Numbered from the stretch's first letter, positions 33,618-42,101 are shown. The stretch is 64,000 nt of DNA from Streptomyces sp. NRRL S-37 (GCF_000721605.1 NZ_JOIZ01000027.1:1-64000), one strand, 5' to 3'. Numbers and translations are program-made. Notes: generated from the letters alone by a model not told the origin.

Positions 33618-34256
33618 GTGGACGGCGACATCGTCCTCCGGCCGATAAGGCTGCGCGACCAGAAGGCCTGGCGCGAGGTCAACCGCCGCAACCGCGACTG
33701 GCTGCGGCCCTGGGAGGCGACGATCCCGCCGCCCACGCCCAGCGGCCCGGTCACCCACCGGCCGACCTACCGTCAGATGGTCCGCCACCTGCGCTCCGAG
33801 GCCAACGCGGGCCGGATGCTGCCGTTCGTCATCGAGTACCAGGGCCGTCTCGTCGGCCAGTTGACGGTCGCCGGCATCACCTGGGGCTCGATGTGCTCGG
33901 GCCACGTCGGCTACTGGGTGGACGAGGCGGTGGCCGGCCGCGGAGTGATGCCGACGGCCGTGGCGATGGTCGTGGACCACTGTTTCCGCTCCGTCGGACT
34001 GCACCGCGTCGAGGTCTGCATTCGCCCCGAGAACGGGCCGAGCCGCAGGGTCGTGGAGAAACTCGGATTCCGCGAGGAGGGCCTGCGCCCGCGCTATCTG
34101 CACATCGACGGCGCCTGGCGCGACCACCTCGTCTTCGCGCTCACGGCGGAGGAGGTCCCCGACGGTTTGCTCGCCCGGTGGCGCCGGGCACGCTCCGAGG
34201 GGCGGTCCGGCCACGAGCGGCGTAATCCGGGAATCCCGCACGGCCCCGGAAATTGA
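33618..34256 (+). CDS. GNAT N-acetyltransferase, RimJ/RimL type
   Basis: 212 residues from GTG at 33618. It contains VLRPIRLRDQKAWREVNRRNRDWLRPWEAT, HVGYWVDEAVAGRGVMPTAVAMVVDHCF and LHRVEVCIRPENGPSRRVVEKLGFREEGL, the classical RimJ layout with acetyl-CoA loop and C-terminal strand. These enzymes acetylate protein N-termini such as ribosomal S5. The frame is conserved upstream ([12 protein letters not shown]), so translation may begin at CTG 33588, six nt after a GGGGG run, overlapping the mog stop. Co-directional with galU-glp-moaC-mog. Confidence 0.88.
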   Translation: MDGDIVLRPIRLRDQKAWREVNRRNRDWLRPWEATIPPPTPSGPVTHRPTYRQMVRHLRSEANAGRMLPFVIEYQGRLVGQLTVAGITWGSMCSGHVGYWVDEAVAGRGVMPTAVAMVVDHCFRSVGLHRVEVCIRPENGPSRRVVEKLGFREEGLRPRYLHIDGAWRDHLVFALTAEEVPDGLLARWRRARSEGRSGHERRNPGIPHGPGN

Positions 34257-34428
34257 ATAAACGTTCGAATTTAAGCGGAAGGTGACCGCCTTCAAGCGCG
34301 GAATTCCCGCTTCGAGGGGGTCCCTGATCGCGCCGGTCACAAGAAAAGTTCGAAATATCAGCCAGATCGTGCGACACACCGGTCCAATTGGCGGATGGCC
34401 CCGTGCGAACCCCTCTACGGTGTGAGAT
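34257..34428 (+). promoter_or_regulatory. Upstream region and leaderless promoter of sepX
   Basis: 172 bp, AT-richer than the flanks (AACGTTCGAATTTAA at the left). TACGGT (34416-34421) lies 7 nt before the GTG start, consistent with a -10 for a leaderless transcript, so sepX probably has its own promoter. Confidence 0.55.
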
Positions 34429-35625
34429 GTGAGCAGCAGCGGCCTGATCTACGCAGTCATCGTCGGGGCCTGGGCCGCCTACTTGGTGCCGATGTGGCTC
34501 CGTAGGCAGGACGAGCTGAACGAGGCCCGTCCGACGGAACGCTTCAGCACCGCCATCCGATTGCTGTCCGGACGGGCGGGCATGGAGCGCCGGTACGCCA
34601 AGGACCTGCGGGCGCGCTCCGCCGACGAGGGGGAGTACGGCGTCCACGACCCGGACGCGGTCACCGACACGGTGGACGTCCGGGCCTTCGCCGTGTCCCA
34701 GACCCGCCCGCAGACCCAGGCACCCGTACCGCCGCTCCCCGGAGAACGGCCGGAACCGGCGCCTGCCCGGCCTCCGCGCGAGCACGCGGACGGGCGCACA
34801 CCCGGACCGGCCGCCGCGCGGGGACGCGTCCCGGCCGCCCGCCGCGGACCGGACGCCCAGCGGGCCCGGGCGGCGCAGGCCGCCGCCGCGCGCGCCCAGC
34901 GCTCCAAGGCGCTCGCCCGCCGCCGGCGCACCACCACGCTGCTCTTCGCCGCCTTCACGCTCGGCGCGATCGTCGCGGCGGTCGGCGGACTGGCCTTCCT
35001 CTGGGCGCCCGGCGTGCCGGCCGTACTGCTGAGCGCGTACATCGCCTACCTCCGCTCCCAGGAGCGCCGCCGCTTCGCCTACCAGATGGACCGCCGTCAG
35101 GCCGAGGCCGCCGCGCAGCGGCTGCGCGAGCGGGGGCGCCAGCCGCGCCGCCGCCCGTCCGCCGAGGACACCGACCCCGACGAACCGGAGGGGCCGGAAG
35201 CGGGGGTCGACGTCGACCCGGGCATGACCGCGCTCGCCGCGGACCGGCGTGCGCTCGTCGAGCAGACCGACCACGCCGAGTGGGTCGACCAGCAGCGCGA
35301 GCGGCAGCGCCGGCCCGGCCAGGGCGGCGACAGCTGGGACCCGGTCCCGGTACCGCTCCCGACGTACGTGACCGCCCCGGTCGCCCCCCGCGCCACGGGC
35401 GACGTGGACCTGGGCGCCCCGGACACCTGGAGTTCGGCCCGTTCCAGCGCCGTACCGGCGGACGAGGCGCAGGACCCGCCCGAGGAGGCGGACCCGGCCG
35501 CCCCCGCCGACGACCGCAGCGACGCCCGCCGGGCCGCCTCGGCCCGCCGTTCCCGCGAACGCGGCCGCACCCCCCTCTTCGACCAGTACGAGGACGGGGA
35601 GCGCCCGAAGGCCGCCAACGAGTAG
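34429..35625 (+). CDS. sepX: Divisome membrane protein SepX/GlpR
   Basis: 398 residues. An N-terminal membrane helix (LIYAVIVGAWAAYLVPMWL) is followed by RRQDELNEARPTERFSTAIRLLSGR, the conserved signature of this actinobacterial family. A disordered Pro/Arg linker leads to two further membrane helices (TTLLFAAFTLGAIVAAVGGLAFLW and VPAVLLSAYIAYL), then RSQERRRFAYQMDRRQAEAAAQRLRERG and a long acidic tail. In Streptomyces SepX helps FtsZ-based septation; in Corynebacterium GlpR is the membrane receptor for Glp. The nearby glp gene fits. GTG start, probably leaderless. Confidence 0.88.
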   Translation: MSSSGLIYAVIVGAWAAYLVPMWLRRQDELNEARPTERFSTAIRLLSGRAGMERRYAKDLRARSADEGEYGVHDPDAVTDTVDVRAFAVSQTRPQTQAPVPPLPGERPEPAPARPPREHADGRTPGPAAARGRVPAARRGPDAQRARAAQAAAARAQRSKALARRRRTTTLLFAAFTLGAIVAAVGGLAFLWAPGVPAVLLSAYIAYLRSQERRRFAYQMDRRQAEAAAQRLRERGRQPRRRPSAEDTDPDEPEGPEAGVDVDPGMTALAADRRALVEQTDHAEWVDQQRERQRRPGQGGDSWDPVPVPLPTYVTAPVAPRATGDVDLGAPDTWSSARSSAVPADEAQDPPEEADPAAPADDRSDARRAASARRSRERGRTPLFDQYEDGERPKAANE

Positions 35626-35685
35626 CGCAGGGCCGACGGATTTCCGAGCACCCCGATCGGGATGCTAAAGTTTCACTCGTTGCAA

Positions 35686-35759
35686 GGGCCTGTGGCGCAG
35701 TCCGGTAGCGCACCTCGTTCGCATCGAGGGGGCCAGGGGTTCAAATCCCCTCAGGTCCA
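35686..35759 (+). tRNA. tRNA-Ala (anticodon CGC)
   Basis: Acceptor GGGCCTG/CAGGTCC, D-arm GCGCAGTCCGGTAGCGC, anticodon stem CCTCG/CGAGG with loop TTCGCAT (anticodon CGC, reading GCG), T-arm AGGGG-TTCAAAT-CCCCT, discriminator A. CCA is not encoded. No second copy of its 3' end is seen in the window, so there is no sign of an integrated element here. Confidence 0.95.
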
Positions 35760-35774
35760 CTGCACATGGCCGTT

Positions 35775-35846
35775 CTTGAGCTGGCTCAAGGTCGGTTGGC
35801 GAAGATCCCGCGCGATCATCATGATCGCGCGGGATCTTCGTCGTTT
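35775..35846 (+). terminator. Terminator hairpins after tRNA-Ala
   Basis: First a short stem CTTGAG-CTGG-CTCAAG (35775-35790), then a 19-bp perfect stem (35801-35819 with 35821-35839; GAAGATCCC...GGGATCTTC), followed by GTCGTTT. Confidence 0.85.
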
Positions 35847-36096
35847 CCGGGGTCTGCTCGCGCCTGTTCAAGGAACGGCTGGGACGGCCGACCGGGGGTT
35901 TCCGTCCTGGGCGCCCTGACGCTTCGGCCACCGGTGCCACCGGCCGGTGAGGAAGCGGTTGCGACCGGAACCCTGACAGCCGCGATCTCCACGTGACCTC
36001 GAGACTCCAGGGCCAAGTCGCCTTGGAGTGACATGAGTTGATGTCTTCCGGGCTGGTCGGGAGGCCCGGGGGCGGATACCGGGGCGGCGCGGGGTC
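35847..36096. other. Gene-free interval downstream of tRNA-Ala
   Basis: No frame with convincing codon bias or a recognisable motif, and no repeat of the tRNA. It marks the change from the glp/sepX block to the more variable LysR region. Confidence 0.45.
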
Positions 36097-37065
36097 CTAT
36101 TCCGCGGGAGGTCGGCCGGCGGGCGCGTGCGAGTGGTGGGTGCCCGTCCCGTCCGGCTGGTGGGCAGCTCGAGCTGGGCGGTCCGAGGCGAAGACAGCGG
36201 CGAGCCGGTCATGGAGCGACGCCGCACAGGGGTGGGCATCGCGCCGCGGTGTGATCGTGTAGATACCGCGGGTCGGGGGATCCACGAGGCCGATCGTGGT
36301 GACATCGGCCCGCAGCGCGCTCGTCAGCACTCCGGGGATCAACGCGATGGCATGACCGGTGGCGACCAGGGCCAGCTTGCCGGGCAGATCGGCCGCGGTG
36401 AGGTCGATACCGGCGCTGATTCCGGCGCGGGCGGCGTGCTGGCGAAGGAGCGCCGCCGAGCCCTCGTTGTCCTCGACCCAGGTCTGGTCGGCCAGACTCC
36501 GAAGGGGCACCGGCCCGTGCCCGGCCCGCGGATGGCCGACGGGCAGGACGACGACCATCTCGTCCAGCCCGAGGAACCGGTGCTCGACCCGCGGGTCGAC
36601 GGTCAGCCCCGGCGGAGCGTCGGTGACGACGGCGATGTCGAGATCGCCCGCGATCACCCGGCCGTGCAGCTGTGCGCTCAGGCCGGGGAGCAGACTCCAC
36701 CGGAGGGATCCGGCCTGCTTCAGCAGGCCCCGGACGGCTTCAGGGACGATCCCCGCGGCGAGAGACGGCGTCGCGCCGATCGCCAGGGGACGATCACACA
36801 CCCCATCGCGGACATCTCGTACCGCGCGAAGGGCACGGTCCGCCTCATGGAGCGTGGCCAGGGCATGGCGCCGGAACACCTCGCCGGCCGCCGTCGGACG
36901 CACACCACGCGCATGGCGCTCCACCAGAGCCACGCCGAGCTGCCGTTCCAGCCCGGCGATCTGCCGGGAGACCGCCGACTGCGTGTGATGGAGCTCGGCC
37001 GCCGCCGCCGACAGCGATCCGACCCGGCACACCGTCACGAAGGTCCGCCACACAGTCAGATCCAT
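36097..37065 (-). CDS. LysR-family transcriptional regulator
   Basis: 322 residues. The N-terminal winged HTH (1-60) reads LTVWRTFVTVCRVGSLSAAAAELHHTQSAVSRQIAGLERQLGVALVER. The C-terminal effector domain (about 90-290) has two Rossmann-like lobes (PLAIGATPSLAAGIVP and AHGPVPLRSLADQ-like hinge). ATG at 37065 was taken. It is divergent from the reductase/NTF2 fusion gene with a 95-bp gap holding the inverted repeat ATGCGA-N12-TCGCAT, so it most likely controls that gene. The C-terminal tail (THHSHAPAGRPP) is basic and probably disordered. Inducer unknown. Confidence 0.9.
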   Translation of the reverse strand: MDLTVWRTFVTVCRVGSLSAAAAELHHTQSAVSRQIAGLERQLGVALVERHARGVRPTAAGEVFRRHALATLHEADRALRAVRDVRDGVCDRPLAIGATPSLAAGIVPEAVRGLLKQAGSLRWSLLPGLSAQLHGRVIAGDLDIAVVTDAPPGLTVDPRVEHRFLGLDEMVVVLPVGHPRAGHGPVPLRSLADQTWVEDNEGSAALLRQHAARAGISAGIDLTAADLPGKLALVATGHAIALIPGVLTSALRADVTTIGLVDPPTRGIYTITPRRDAHPCAASLHDRLAAVFASDRPARAAHQPDGTGTHHSHAPAGRPPAE

Positions 37066-37109
37066 GGGGACAGTATGCCCAGCCGGTATGCGGGCTCCGC
37101 AGGGCCGGC

Positions 37110-37133
37110 ATGCGAAATCTGCGCTTGTCGCAT
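37110..37133. promoter_or_regulatory. LysR-type operator between lysR and the reductase gene
   Basis: ATGCGA-N12-TCGCAT, a 6-bp perfect dyad with T-N-A ends as in LysR recognition sites, lies 45 nt from the lysR start and 27 nt from the reductase start. Confidence 0.6.
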
Positions 37134-37160
37134 CCATCGGGGTGCACCACTGTGGCGCGT

Positions 37161-38324
37161 ATGACCACACCGCACACCGTCGCCGTCCTCGGTCTGGGGC
37201 GCATGGGCGGCGCCATCGCGACACGCCTGGCCACCCAGGACTGGGACGTCGTCGGCTGGACCCGCTCAGGGCGCACATCGGGCACGGTCAAGACGACCGG
37301 CGACCCGAACGAGGCCGTGGCCCGGGCAGACCTCGTCCTCCTGGCGCTGTTCGACGGCCCGGCCTGCCGGCAGGTCCTCGACGACGTCCGTGACTCACTG
37401 CGAACGGACACGATCGTGCTCAACACCAGCACCATCGCCCCCGCCGAGGCGACGATGCTGGCCCGGCGAATCGGCCCGTCCTACATCCACGCGCCCCTGC
37501 TCGGCTCGGTGCCGGCTGCCGCCGCCGGCACCCTGCAGATCCTCGCCGCCGCCGACCAGGACGCACTCGACCGAGCCCGGCCGGTTCTGGAAACGCTGGG
37601 CACCGTCCGGCGCGCGGACGACGCCTCCACCGCCGCCGCCCTCAAGCTGATCGCCAACAACAGCCTCACCGGCGCCGTCCTCGCACTGCGCGACTCACTG
37701 CGGCAGGCCGACGCCCTCGGCCTGCCCCGTACCCAGACGCTGGACATCCTCGAACTCGGCCAGCTCGGCGCACTCGTGGCCCGCAAACGACACTTCCTCC
37801 TCGGTGAGCCGACCGCTGCCACGGCCGAATTCACGATCGGCGCGCTGGCCAAGGACATGGCACTGCTGGCCGCCGCGTCGGACACCCCTTTGCGCAGCGC
37901 GGCCGGCCTGACCGGCATCTCCGCCGCCCCCGGGACCGACGCCGACATCGCCGTCGCCGCCACGGTCCCCGCCACGGAGGACGCCGTACTCGAACCGCTC
38001 CGTGCCTACATCCGCGGACACGCCACCGGCGACCCCGCCCACTTCCGCGACGCGTTCCTTCCCACCGCCCACATCGAAGGGATCCGGGACGGCGCATTCG
38101 TCTCCTGGAGACTGGACGAGTACTGCGCCCTCTTCCAGGGCCGGCCCGCCCCGGACGAACCGACCCGCACCCGCCGCATCGACGCCGTCGATGTCCACGG
38201 CACCGTCGCGACCGCCACCATGACGCTCTCGCACGGCGCGGACACGTTCACCGACGTCTTCCTGCTGATCCACGCCGACGGCGGCTGGCGCATCGCCAAC
38301 AAGGCGTATCACCGCCACTCCTGA
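37161..38324 (+). CDS. NAD(P)-binding reductase (imine/HIBADH type) fused to an NTF2-like domain
   Basis: 387 residues. The first 270 form a 6-phosphogluconate/3-hydroxyisobutyrate dehydrogenase-like enzyme: the Rossmann motif VAVLGLGRMGGAIATRL, APLLGSVPAAAAGTLQIL in place of the usual substrate loop DAPVSGG, and KLIANNSLTGAVLAL with the conserved Lys/Asn. The last 110 (ATEDAVLEPLRAYIRGHATGD, FVSWRLDEYCALF, FTDVFLLIHADGGWRIANKAYH) are an NTF2/lumazine-binding-like domain. I know of no standard enzyme with this order. No Shine-Dalgarno; possibly leaderless. LysR is divergent. Confidence 0.85.
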   Translation: MTTPHTVAVLGLGRMGGAIATRLATQDWDVVGWTRSGRTSGTVKTTGDPNEAVARADLVLLALFDGPACRQVLDDVRDSLRTDTIVLNTSTIAPAEATMLARRIGPSYIHAPLLGSVPAAAAGTLQILAAADQDALDRARPVLETLGTVRRADDASTAAALKLIANNSLTGAVLALRDSLRQADALGLPRTQTLDILELGQLGALVARKRHFLLGEPTAATAEFTIGALAKDMALLAAASDTPLRSAAGLTGISAAPGTDADIAVAATVPATEDAVLEPLRAYIRGHATGDPAHFRDAFLPTAHIEGIRDGAFVSWRLDEYCALFQGRPAPDEPTRTRRIDAVDVHGTVATATMTLSHGADTFTDVFLLIHADGGWRIANKAYHRHS

Positions 38325-38355
38325 GAGCGGGAACCGATCCCTGTCCACACAGTCG

Positions 38356-38390
38356 GAAGCCTCCGCCGAGAAGTCGGCGGGGGCTTCTTC
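38356..38390 (+). terminator. Terminator after the reductase fusion gene
   Basis: GAAGCC/GGCTTC outer and CCGCCGA/TCGGCGG inner stems with loop GAAG, followed by TTC, 31 nt past the stop. Confidence 0.8.
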
Positions 38391-38612
38391 GCGTGGTGCG
38401 CTCACGCCTCGACGGTGATCCAGGCGGGTAGGTGTCCTGCCGGGCAAGGCTCTTCCTGCCCCCGGCCGGCCGGTGATGAGGTGGAAGTGACTTGCCTCAC
38501 AGGAGGCCCGCGGAGGGAGGCGGCCCGGTAAATTCGCGGTCTGCGATGTCGGCACGCCCGTGACCTGGATTCTCGTCGAGTATCACGTACCGCGTTCCAC
38601 GGCGTGAAAGCG
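38391..38612. other. Upstream region of the glycosyltransferase gene
   Basis: 222 bp without a gene. Candidate promoter sequence TTGCCT at about 38493 with GGTAAATTC at 38528 is weak. Nothing else stands out. Confidence 0.4.
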
Positions 38613-40103
38613 ATGGTCCGGGGGGCGACGATCATAAAATCCGCGAGGGCTTTACCGCGCTCTCTTCCCATAGGGCTGATCCCGTTCCTGTGGACCGTCT
38701 CACTCGGTCTGTGGGGACTGTCCCGGCAGCACAGCGTCTGGCGCGACGAGGCCGCCACCTGGCAGGTCGCCCTCCGCCCCACCGGCGAGATCCTGCGCAT
38801 GCTGGAGCACGTCGACGTGGTGCACGGGCTCTACTACCTGTTCATGCACGGACTCTTCGAACTCTTCGGCCCCTCGACCACGGTGCTGCGGATGCCCTCC
38901 GTCCTGGCCGTCGCCGTGGGGGCCGCGTGCGTGGGGGAGATCGGCCGGCGACTGGCCGGGAACACGGTGGGACTGGGCGGCGGGCTGGCGTTGGGACTGC
39001 TCCCGGCCGTGCAGTTCTACCTCCAGGAAGGCCGGCCGTACGCGCTGGTGGCGGCCGGGGCCGGACTCTCCACGCTGGTGCTCGTGATCCAGCTCCAGGG
39101 ACGCGAACGCAAAAGGCTCTGGGCCGCCTACAGTTGCGCCGTCCTCGTCTGCGGCCTGCTGAACTGGCTCTCGCTGCTGATCCTTCCGGCGCATCTGGCG
39201 ACCCTGATGTGGGCGCGCGTCGCCTCCGGTGTCCGGGCGCGCTGGGCCGTGGCCTCCGCGGTCGCGACGGCGGGCGTGTCACCGCTGATCCTCTTCAGCC
39301 GCGGTCAGTCCGCCCAGGTCTCCTGGATACCGCCGCTGACCTGGCACATGCTGATCGGCCCGACGGTCCTGCTGGCCGTCGCCGGCCTCGGCACCCTCCT
39401 CGACCGGCCCCGGACAAGGCGGCTGTCGGCGGCGGCCGTCGGACTGCCGCTGCTGGCGGTCCCGCAGCTCGGCCTGGCCGGACTCTCCTTGTTCCAGCCG
39501 CTGTTCGTGGACCGGTACGTCCTGTTCAGCCTGGCCGGCCTGGCCCTCATGACCGGGGTGATCCTCGACGCCGCCGTACGGGCGGTGTCCCGGCGGTCGG
39601 CGAGCGCGTCGCGGTGGGTCCTTCCCGCCCTGGTCGTCGTCTCCTCGATCGCCCTGCTGCCGCAGTCACTGGCCAAACGGTCCCCGGACAGCCGCGTGGA
39701 CGACGTCCTGTCGGCGGCGGAACGGGTCGAACGGCTGAAGGAGACCGGGGACGCCGTCCTGTTCCTCCCCGCGGCCCGCCGGGACACCCGGATGGTCTCC
39801 CCGGACGCGTTCACCGGCCTGCACGACATAGCCCTGGCGGAGAGCCCGCAGCGTTCCGGGACCCTGAAGGGCGTGGAGGCGAGCCCCGCGCGGATAAGGT
39901 CGTCGATCCTCGCCCACCGGCGCGTCGTCCTCATCACGGACGCGGAACGGATCGCGAGGCCGACGCGTTCGGCACGCGACAGGACGAAGGTCTCCGTCCT
40001 GCGGGAGCACTTCGCCCTGGTGGCCGACGAGCAGGTCCGCGGCCGCCGGGTGTCGGTGTACGAGCGGCTGCCGCCGGGGTCCGGTGGCCCCGGACCGGGA
40101 TGA
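38613..40103 (+). CDS. GT-C fold membrane glycosyltransferase (family 39-like)
   Basis: About 496 residues with roughly nine membrane helices. The first helix, IGLIPFLWTVSLGLWGL, is followed by SRQHSVWRDEAATW, in which Asp-Glu is the metal-binding pair of GT-C polyprenol-dependent mannosyltransferases. EHVDVVHGLYYLFMHGLFELFG and YLQEGRPYALVAAGAGLSTL are also typical of GT39/ArnT-like proteins. The extracytoplasmic C-terminal part is about 140 residues. It probably moves a sugar from a lipid carrier to a protein or envelope glycan; acceptor unknown. ATG 38613 or GTG 38604 are both possible. Confidence 0.8.
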   Translation: MVRGATIIKSARALPRSLPIGLIPFLWTVSLGLWGLSRQHSVWRDEAATWQVALRPTGEILRMLEHVDVVHGLYYLFMHGLFELFGPSTTVLRMPSVLAVAVGAACVGEIGRRLAGNTVGLGGGLALGLLPAVQFYLQEGRPYALVAAGAGLSTLVLVIQLQGRERKRLWAAYSCAVLVCGLLNWLSLLILPAHLATLMWARVASGVRARWAVASAVATAGVSPLILFSRGQSAQVSWIPPLTWHMLIGPTVLLAVAGLGTLLDRPRTRRLSAAAVGLPLLAVPQLGLAGLSLFQPLFVDRYVLFSLAGLALMTGVILDAAVRAVSRRSASASRWVLPALVVVSSIALLPQSLAKRSPDSRVDDVLSAAERVERLKETGDAVLFLPAARRDTRMVSPDAFTGLHDIALAESPQRSGTLKGVEASPARIRSSILAHRRVVLITDAERIARPTRSARDRTKVSVLREHFALVADEQVRGRRVSVYERLPPGSGGPGPG

Positions 40104-40126
40104 AATTCCGCGGGGTCCCGCAGAAA

Positions 40127-40156
40127 CGCCCCCGGCCAGGGATCGGGCCGGGGGCG
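40127..40156. terminator. Bidirectional terminator between convergent genes
   Basis: An 11-bp perfect stem (CGCCCCCGGCC with GGCCGGGGGCG) between the glycosyltransferase and glucanase stops. Confidence 0.85.
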
Positions 40157-40177
40157 TGGTCCGGGCGGACCGTGGGG

Positions 40178-41455
40178 TCAGCCGACCGTCCACTTCTGGT
40201 TGGCGGCGCCGGTGCACGTCCAGATCTGCAGGGGGGTGCCGTCGGCGGAGGAACCGCCCTTGGCGTCCAGGCACTTGTCCGCACCGATGTTGGTCAGGTC
40301 GCGGGCGGAGGTGTAGGTCCACTGCTGGGCCTTGGTGCCGTTGCAGGTGTAGAGCTGCACGGGGGTGCCATCCGCGGTGGAGCCGCCGCGTACGTCGAGG
40401 CACTTGCCGAGGGCGCGTACGGTGCCGTCGCTGCCCAGGGTCCACTTCTGCGCGTCGACGCCGGTGCAGTCGTGCAGCTGGATCGGGGTCCCGTCCGCGG
40501 TCGAGGCGCCGGCGACGTCGACGCACATGTCGCCGATGCCCTTGACGGCGCCGGTCCTGGTGGTGCCGCCGTCCCCGGAGGAGCCGCCGGAGGCGGAGAC
40601 GCGTACGTAGTCGATGGTCATCGTCTGCGGGAACGCGGTGCCGGCGTTGGGGCTGCCGGGCCAGTCACCGCCGACGGCGAGGTTGAGGATGAGGAAGAAC
40701 GGGTGGTCGTAGACCCACTTCTTGCCGCCGAGGTCGGCGGGGGTGCGGGTCTGGTAGGCGGTGCCGTCGACGGACCAGGTGATCTTCTCGGGGCTCCAGT
40801 CGACCGCGAAGACGTGGAAGCCGTCGGCGAAGGCCGCGCCGCCCGGCAGCGTGTACGCGGCGCCGATGCCGCCGCCACCGGAGTAGCCGGGGCCGTGGAC
40901 GGTGCCGTGGACGACGCCGGGTTCGTAACCGACGTTCTCCATGATGTCGATCTCACCGCTGTTGGGCCATCCGGCCGTGCCCAGGTCGTTGCCGAGCATC
41001 CAGAACGCGGGCCACATGCCCTGACCGCGGGGCACCTTGATCCGTGCCTCGAAGTGGCCGTAGGCCTGGGTGAAGGTCTTGGCGGTGTTGAGGCGGGCGG
41101 AGGTGTACTGGCAGGCCCCGTACCAGCACTGGAGCCCGGTGTCGGTGTTCTTGCGGGCGGTGATGACGAGGTTGCCGTTGCCGTCGAGGGCGGCGTTGTC
41201 CCTGCTGTTCCGGTAGTACTGCAGCTCGTGGTTTCCGTTGCCGCCGCCACCGGTCTCCAGGGTCCACTTGGCGGGGTCCGGGGCGCTGCCGGCCGGGCCG
41301 TTGAACTCGTCGGACCAGGTCACCGCGGTGGTGGCGGCGTCGGCCCGGTCGGCCGACGGTCCCGTGGTGAGGAAGGTGAAGGCGGCGGCGACCGCGGTGG
41401 AGACCAGCAGGACGGACCCGCCGAGCGACCACCGGCGTGCGCGGTGAGTGGCCAT
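40178..41455 (-). CDS. Secreted GH16 endo-beta-glucanase with CBM13
   Basis: 425 residues. A signal peptide (RRWSLGGSVLLVSTAVAAAF, cleavage near ADAA) precedes the GH16 domain (about 45-285): TWSDEFNGPAG and the catalytic motif E168-IDI-ME173 within NSGEIDIMENVG. WPAFWMLG and PFFLILNLAVGGDWPG are also family-typical and point to beta-1,3 or 1,3-1,4-glucanase (laminarinase). A Gly/Ser linker leads to a ricin-type beta-trefoil CBM13 (about 298-425) with repeated CLDV/CVDV and QKW/QQW motifs. It probably degrades fungal or plant beta-glucan outside the cell. Confidence 0.93.
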   Translation of the reverse strand: MATHRARRWSLGGSVLLVSTAVAAAFTFLTTGPSADRADAATTAVTWSDEFNGPAGSAPDPAKWTLETGGGGNGNHELQYYRNSRDNAALDGNGNLVITARKNTDTGLQCWYGACQYTSARLNTAKTFTQAYGHFEARIKVPRGQGMWPAFWMLGNDLGTAGWPNSGEIDIMENVGYEPGVVHGTVHGPGYSGGGGIGAAYTLPGGAAFADGFHVFAVDWSPEKITWSVDGTAYQTRTPADLGGKKWVYDHPFFLILNLAVGGDWPGSPNAGTAFPQTMTIDYVRVSASGGSSGDGGTTRTGAVKGIGDMCVDVAGASTADGTPIQLHDCTGVDAQKWTLGSDGTVRALGKCLDVRGGSTADGTPVQLYTCNGTKAQQWTYTSARDLTNIGADKCLDAKGGSSADGTPLQIWTCTGAANQKWTVG

Positions 41456-41523
41456 GACTGAACACACCTTGTCTGTGGGGAAGTTGCGTGTGGGGGGAGT
41501 GGGGTGGGTCGTTGGGAGCCCCG

Positions 41524-41552
41524 ATGCTACGGACGGTTGACGGTGCAACCAA
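41524..41552 (-). promoter_or_regulatory. Probable promoter of the glucanase gene
   Basis: On the minus strand TTGGTT (41552-41547), a 17-bp spacer and TAGCAT (41529-41524) lie 69 nt before the ATG. A GGTTG/CAACC dyad overlaps the -35 side and may be an operator. Confidence 0.55.
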
Positions 41553-41807
41553 CTGTCCGGTTTGTGTTCCAACTGGCTCTGACCTGCGGTTATTTGACGC
41601 TCTAAACTCTGTGGCTGATCGCTTAATGAGCGTTTAAGGGCGACTTAAGCAGGCGTGGGCGGAACGGACCGACGCGGCCAGCGGCTCAGGATCACCGTGG
41701 GCCTCCGCGATGTGCCGCCGGGTGCAGGGGGGTTGGGTGAGACGGAGATGTGAAGGTCGAGCCTCGGCGGGAGACGGGCCTGGGGGCGTCCGGCGGCGCG
41801 TCGGCCC
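41553..41807. other. Interval between glucanase promoter and gntR stop
   Basis: No gene. CTTAATGAGCGTTTAAG (about 41620-41637) and nearby TTAAG motifs form weak dyads upstream of the glucanase promoter. The remainder is featureless GC-rich DNA. Confidence 0.4.
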
Positions 41808-42101
41808 TCAGTCGACGGTCCCGTCCTCGCTTCCGGGTGCCTCGGAGGACGCTTCGGGGCGTACGAACGTGCCCTTGATGGGGACGGTGATGACCAACCC
41901 TCGGTCGCGCAGGTCACGGACGGCTCGGCGGACGGTGTTGACGGCCACGCCGTACTGCTCCGCAAGGTCACGCTCGGCGGGAAGACGCGCACCCGCTCGT
42001 AGCCGCCCCGCCCGGATCTGTTCCGCGATGTGGTGTACGACCTGCAGATACACGTAGACGTGACTCGTCGGGTCGGGTCTCCACTCACGCTCATCGGCCA
42101 T
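41808..42101 (-). CDS. Short GntR-family regulator (DNA-binding domain only)
   Basis: 97 residues. The winged HTH covers about 15-82: YLQVVHHIAEQIRAGRLRAGARLPAERDLAEQYGVAVNTVRRAVRDLRDRGLV, then TVPIKGTFV. A short acidic tail follows, so the usual FadR/HutC effector domain is missing, as in the YtrA-like or mini-GntR group common in streptomycetes. It is divergent from a set of small genes, with the dyad TACGG-N6-CCGTA between them at 42139-42154. It likely autoregulates and controls that set. Confidence 0.88.
   Translation of the reverse strand: MADEREWRPDPTSHVYVYLQVVHHIAEQIRAGRLRAGARLPAERDLAEQYGVAVNTVRRAVRDLRDRGLVITVPIKGTFVRPEASSEAPGSEDGTVD

Noticed and set aside
35775..35790. HAIR element (HspR site) near tRNA-Ala
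   Set aside because: CTTGAG and CTCAAG are present but the spacer is 4, not the 7-9 needed. It is better explained as part of the tRNA terminator.
35686..38324. tRNA-Ala as integration site for the LysR region
   Set aside because: No repeat of the tRNA 3' end is found downstream within the window and no integrase is present.
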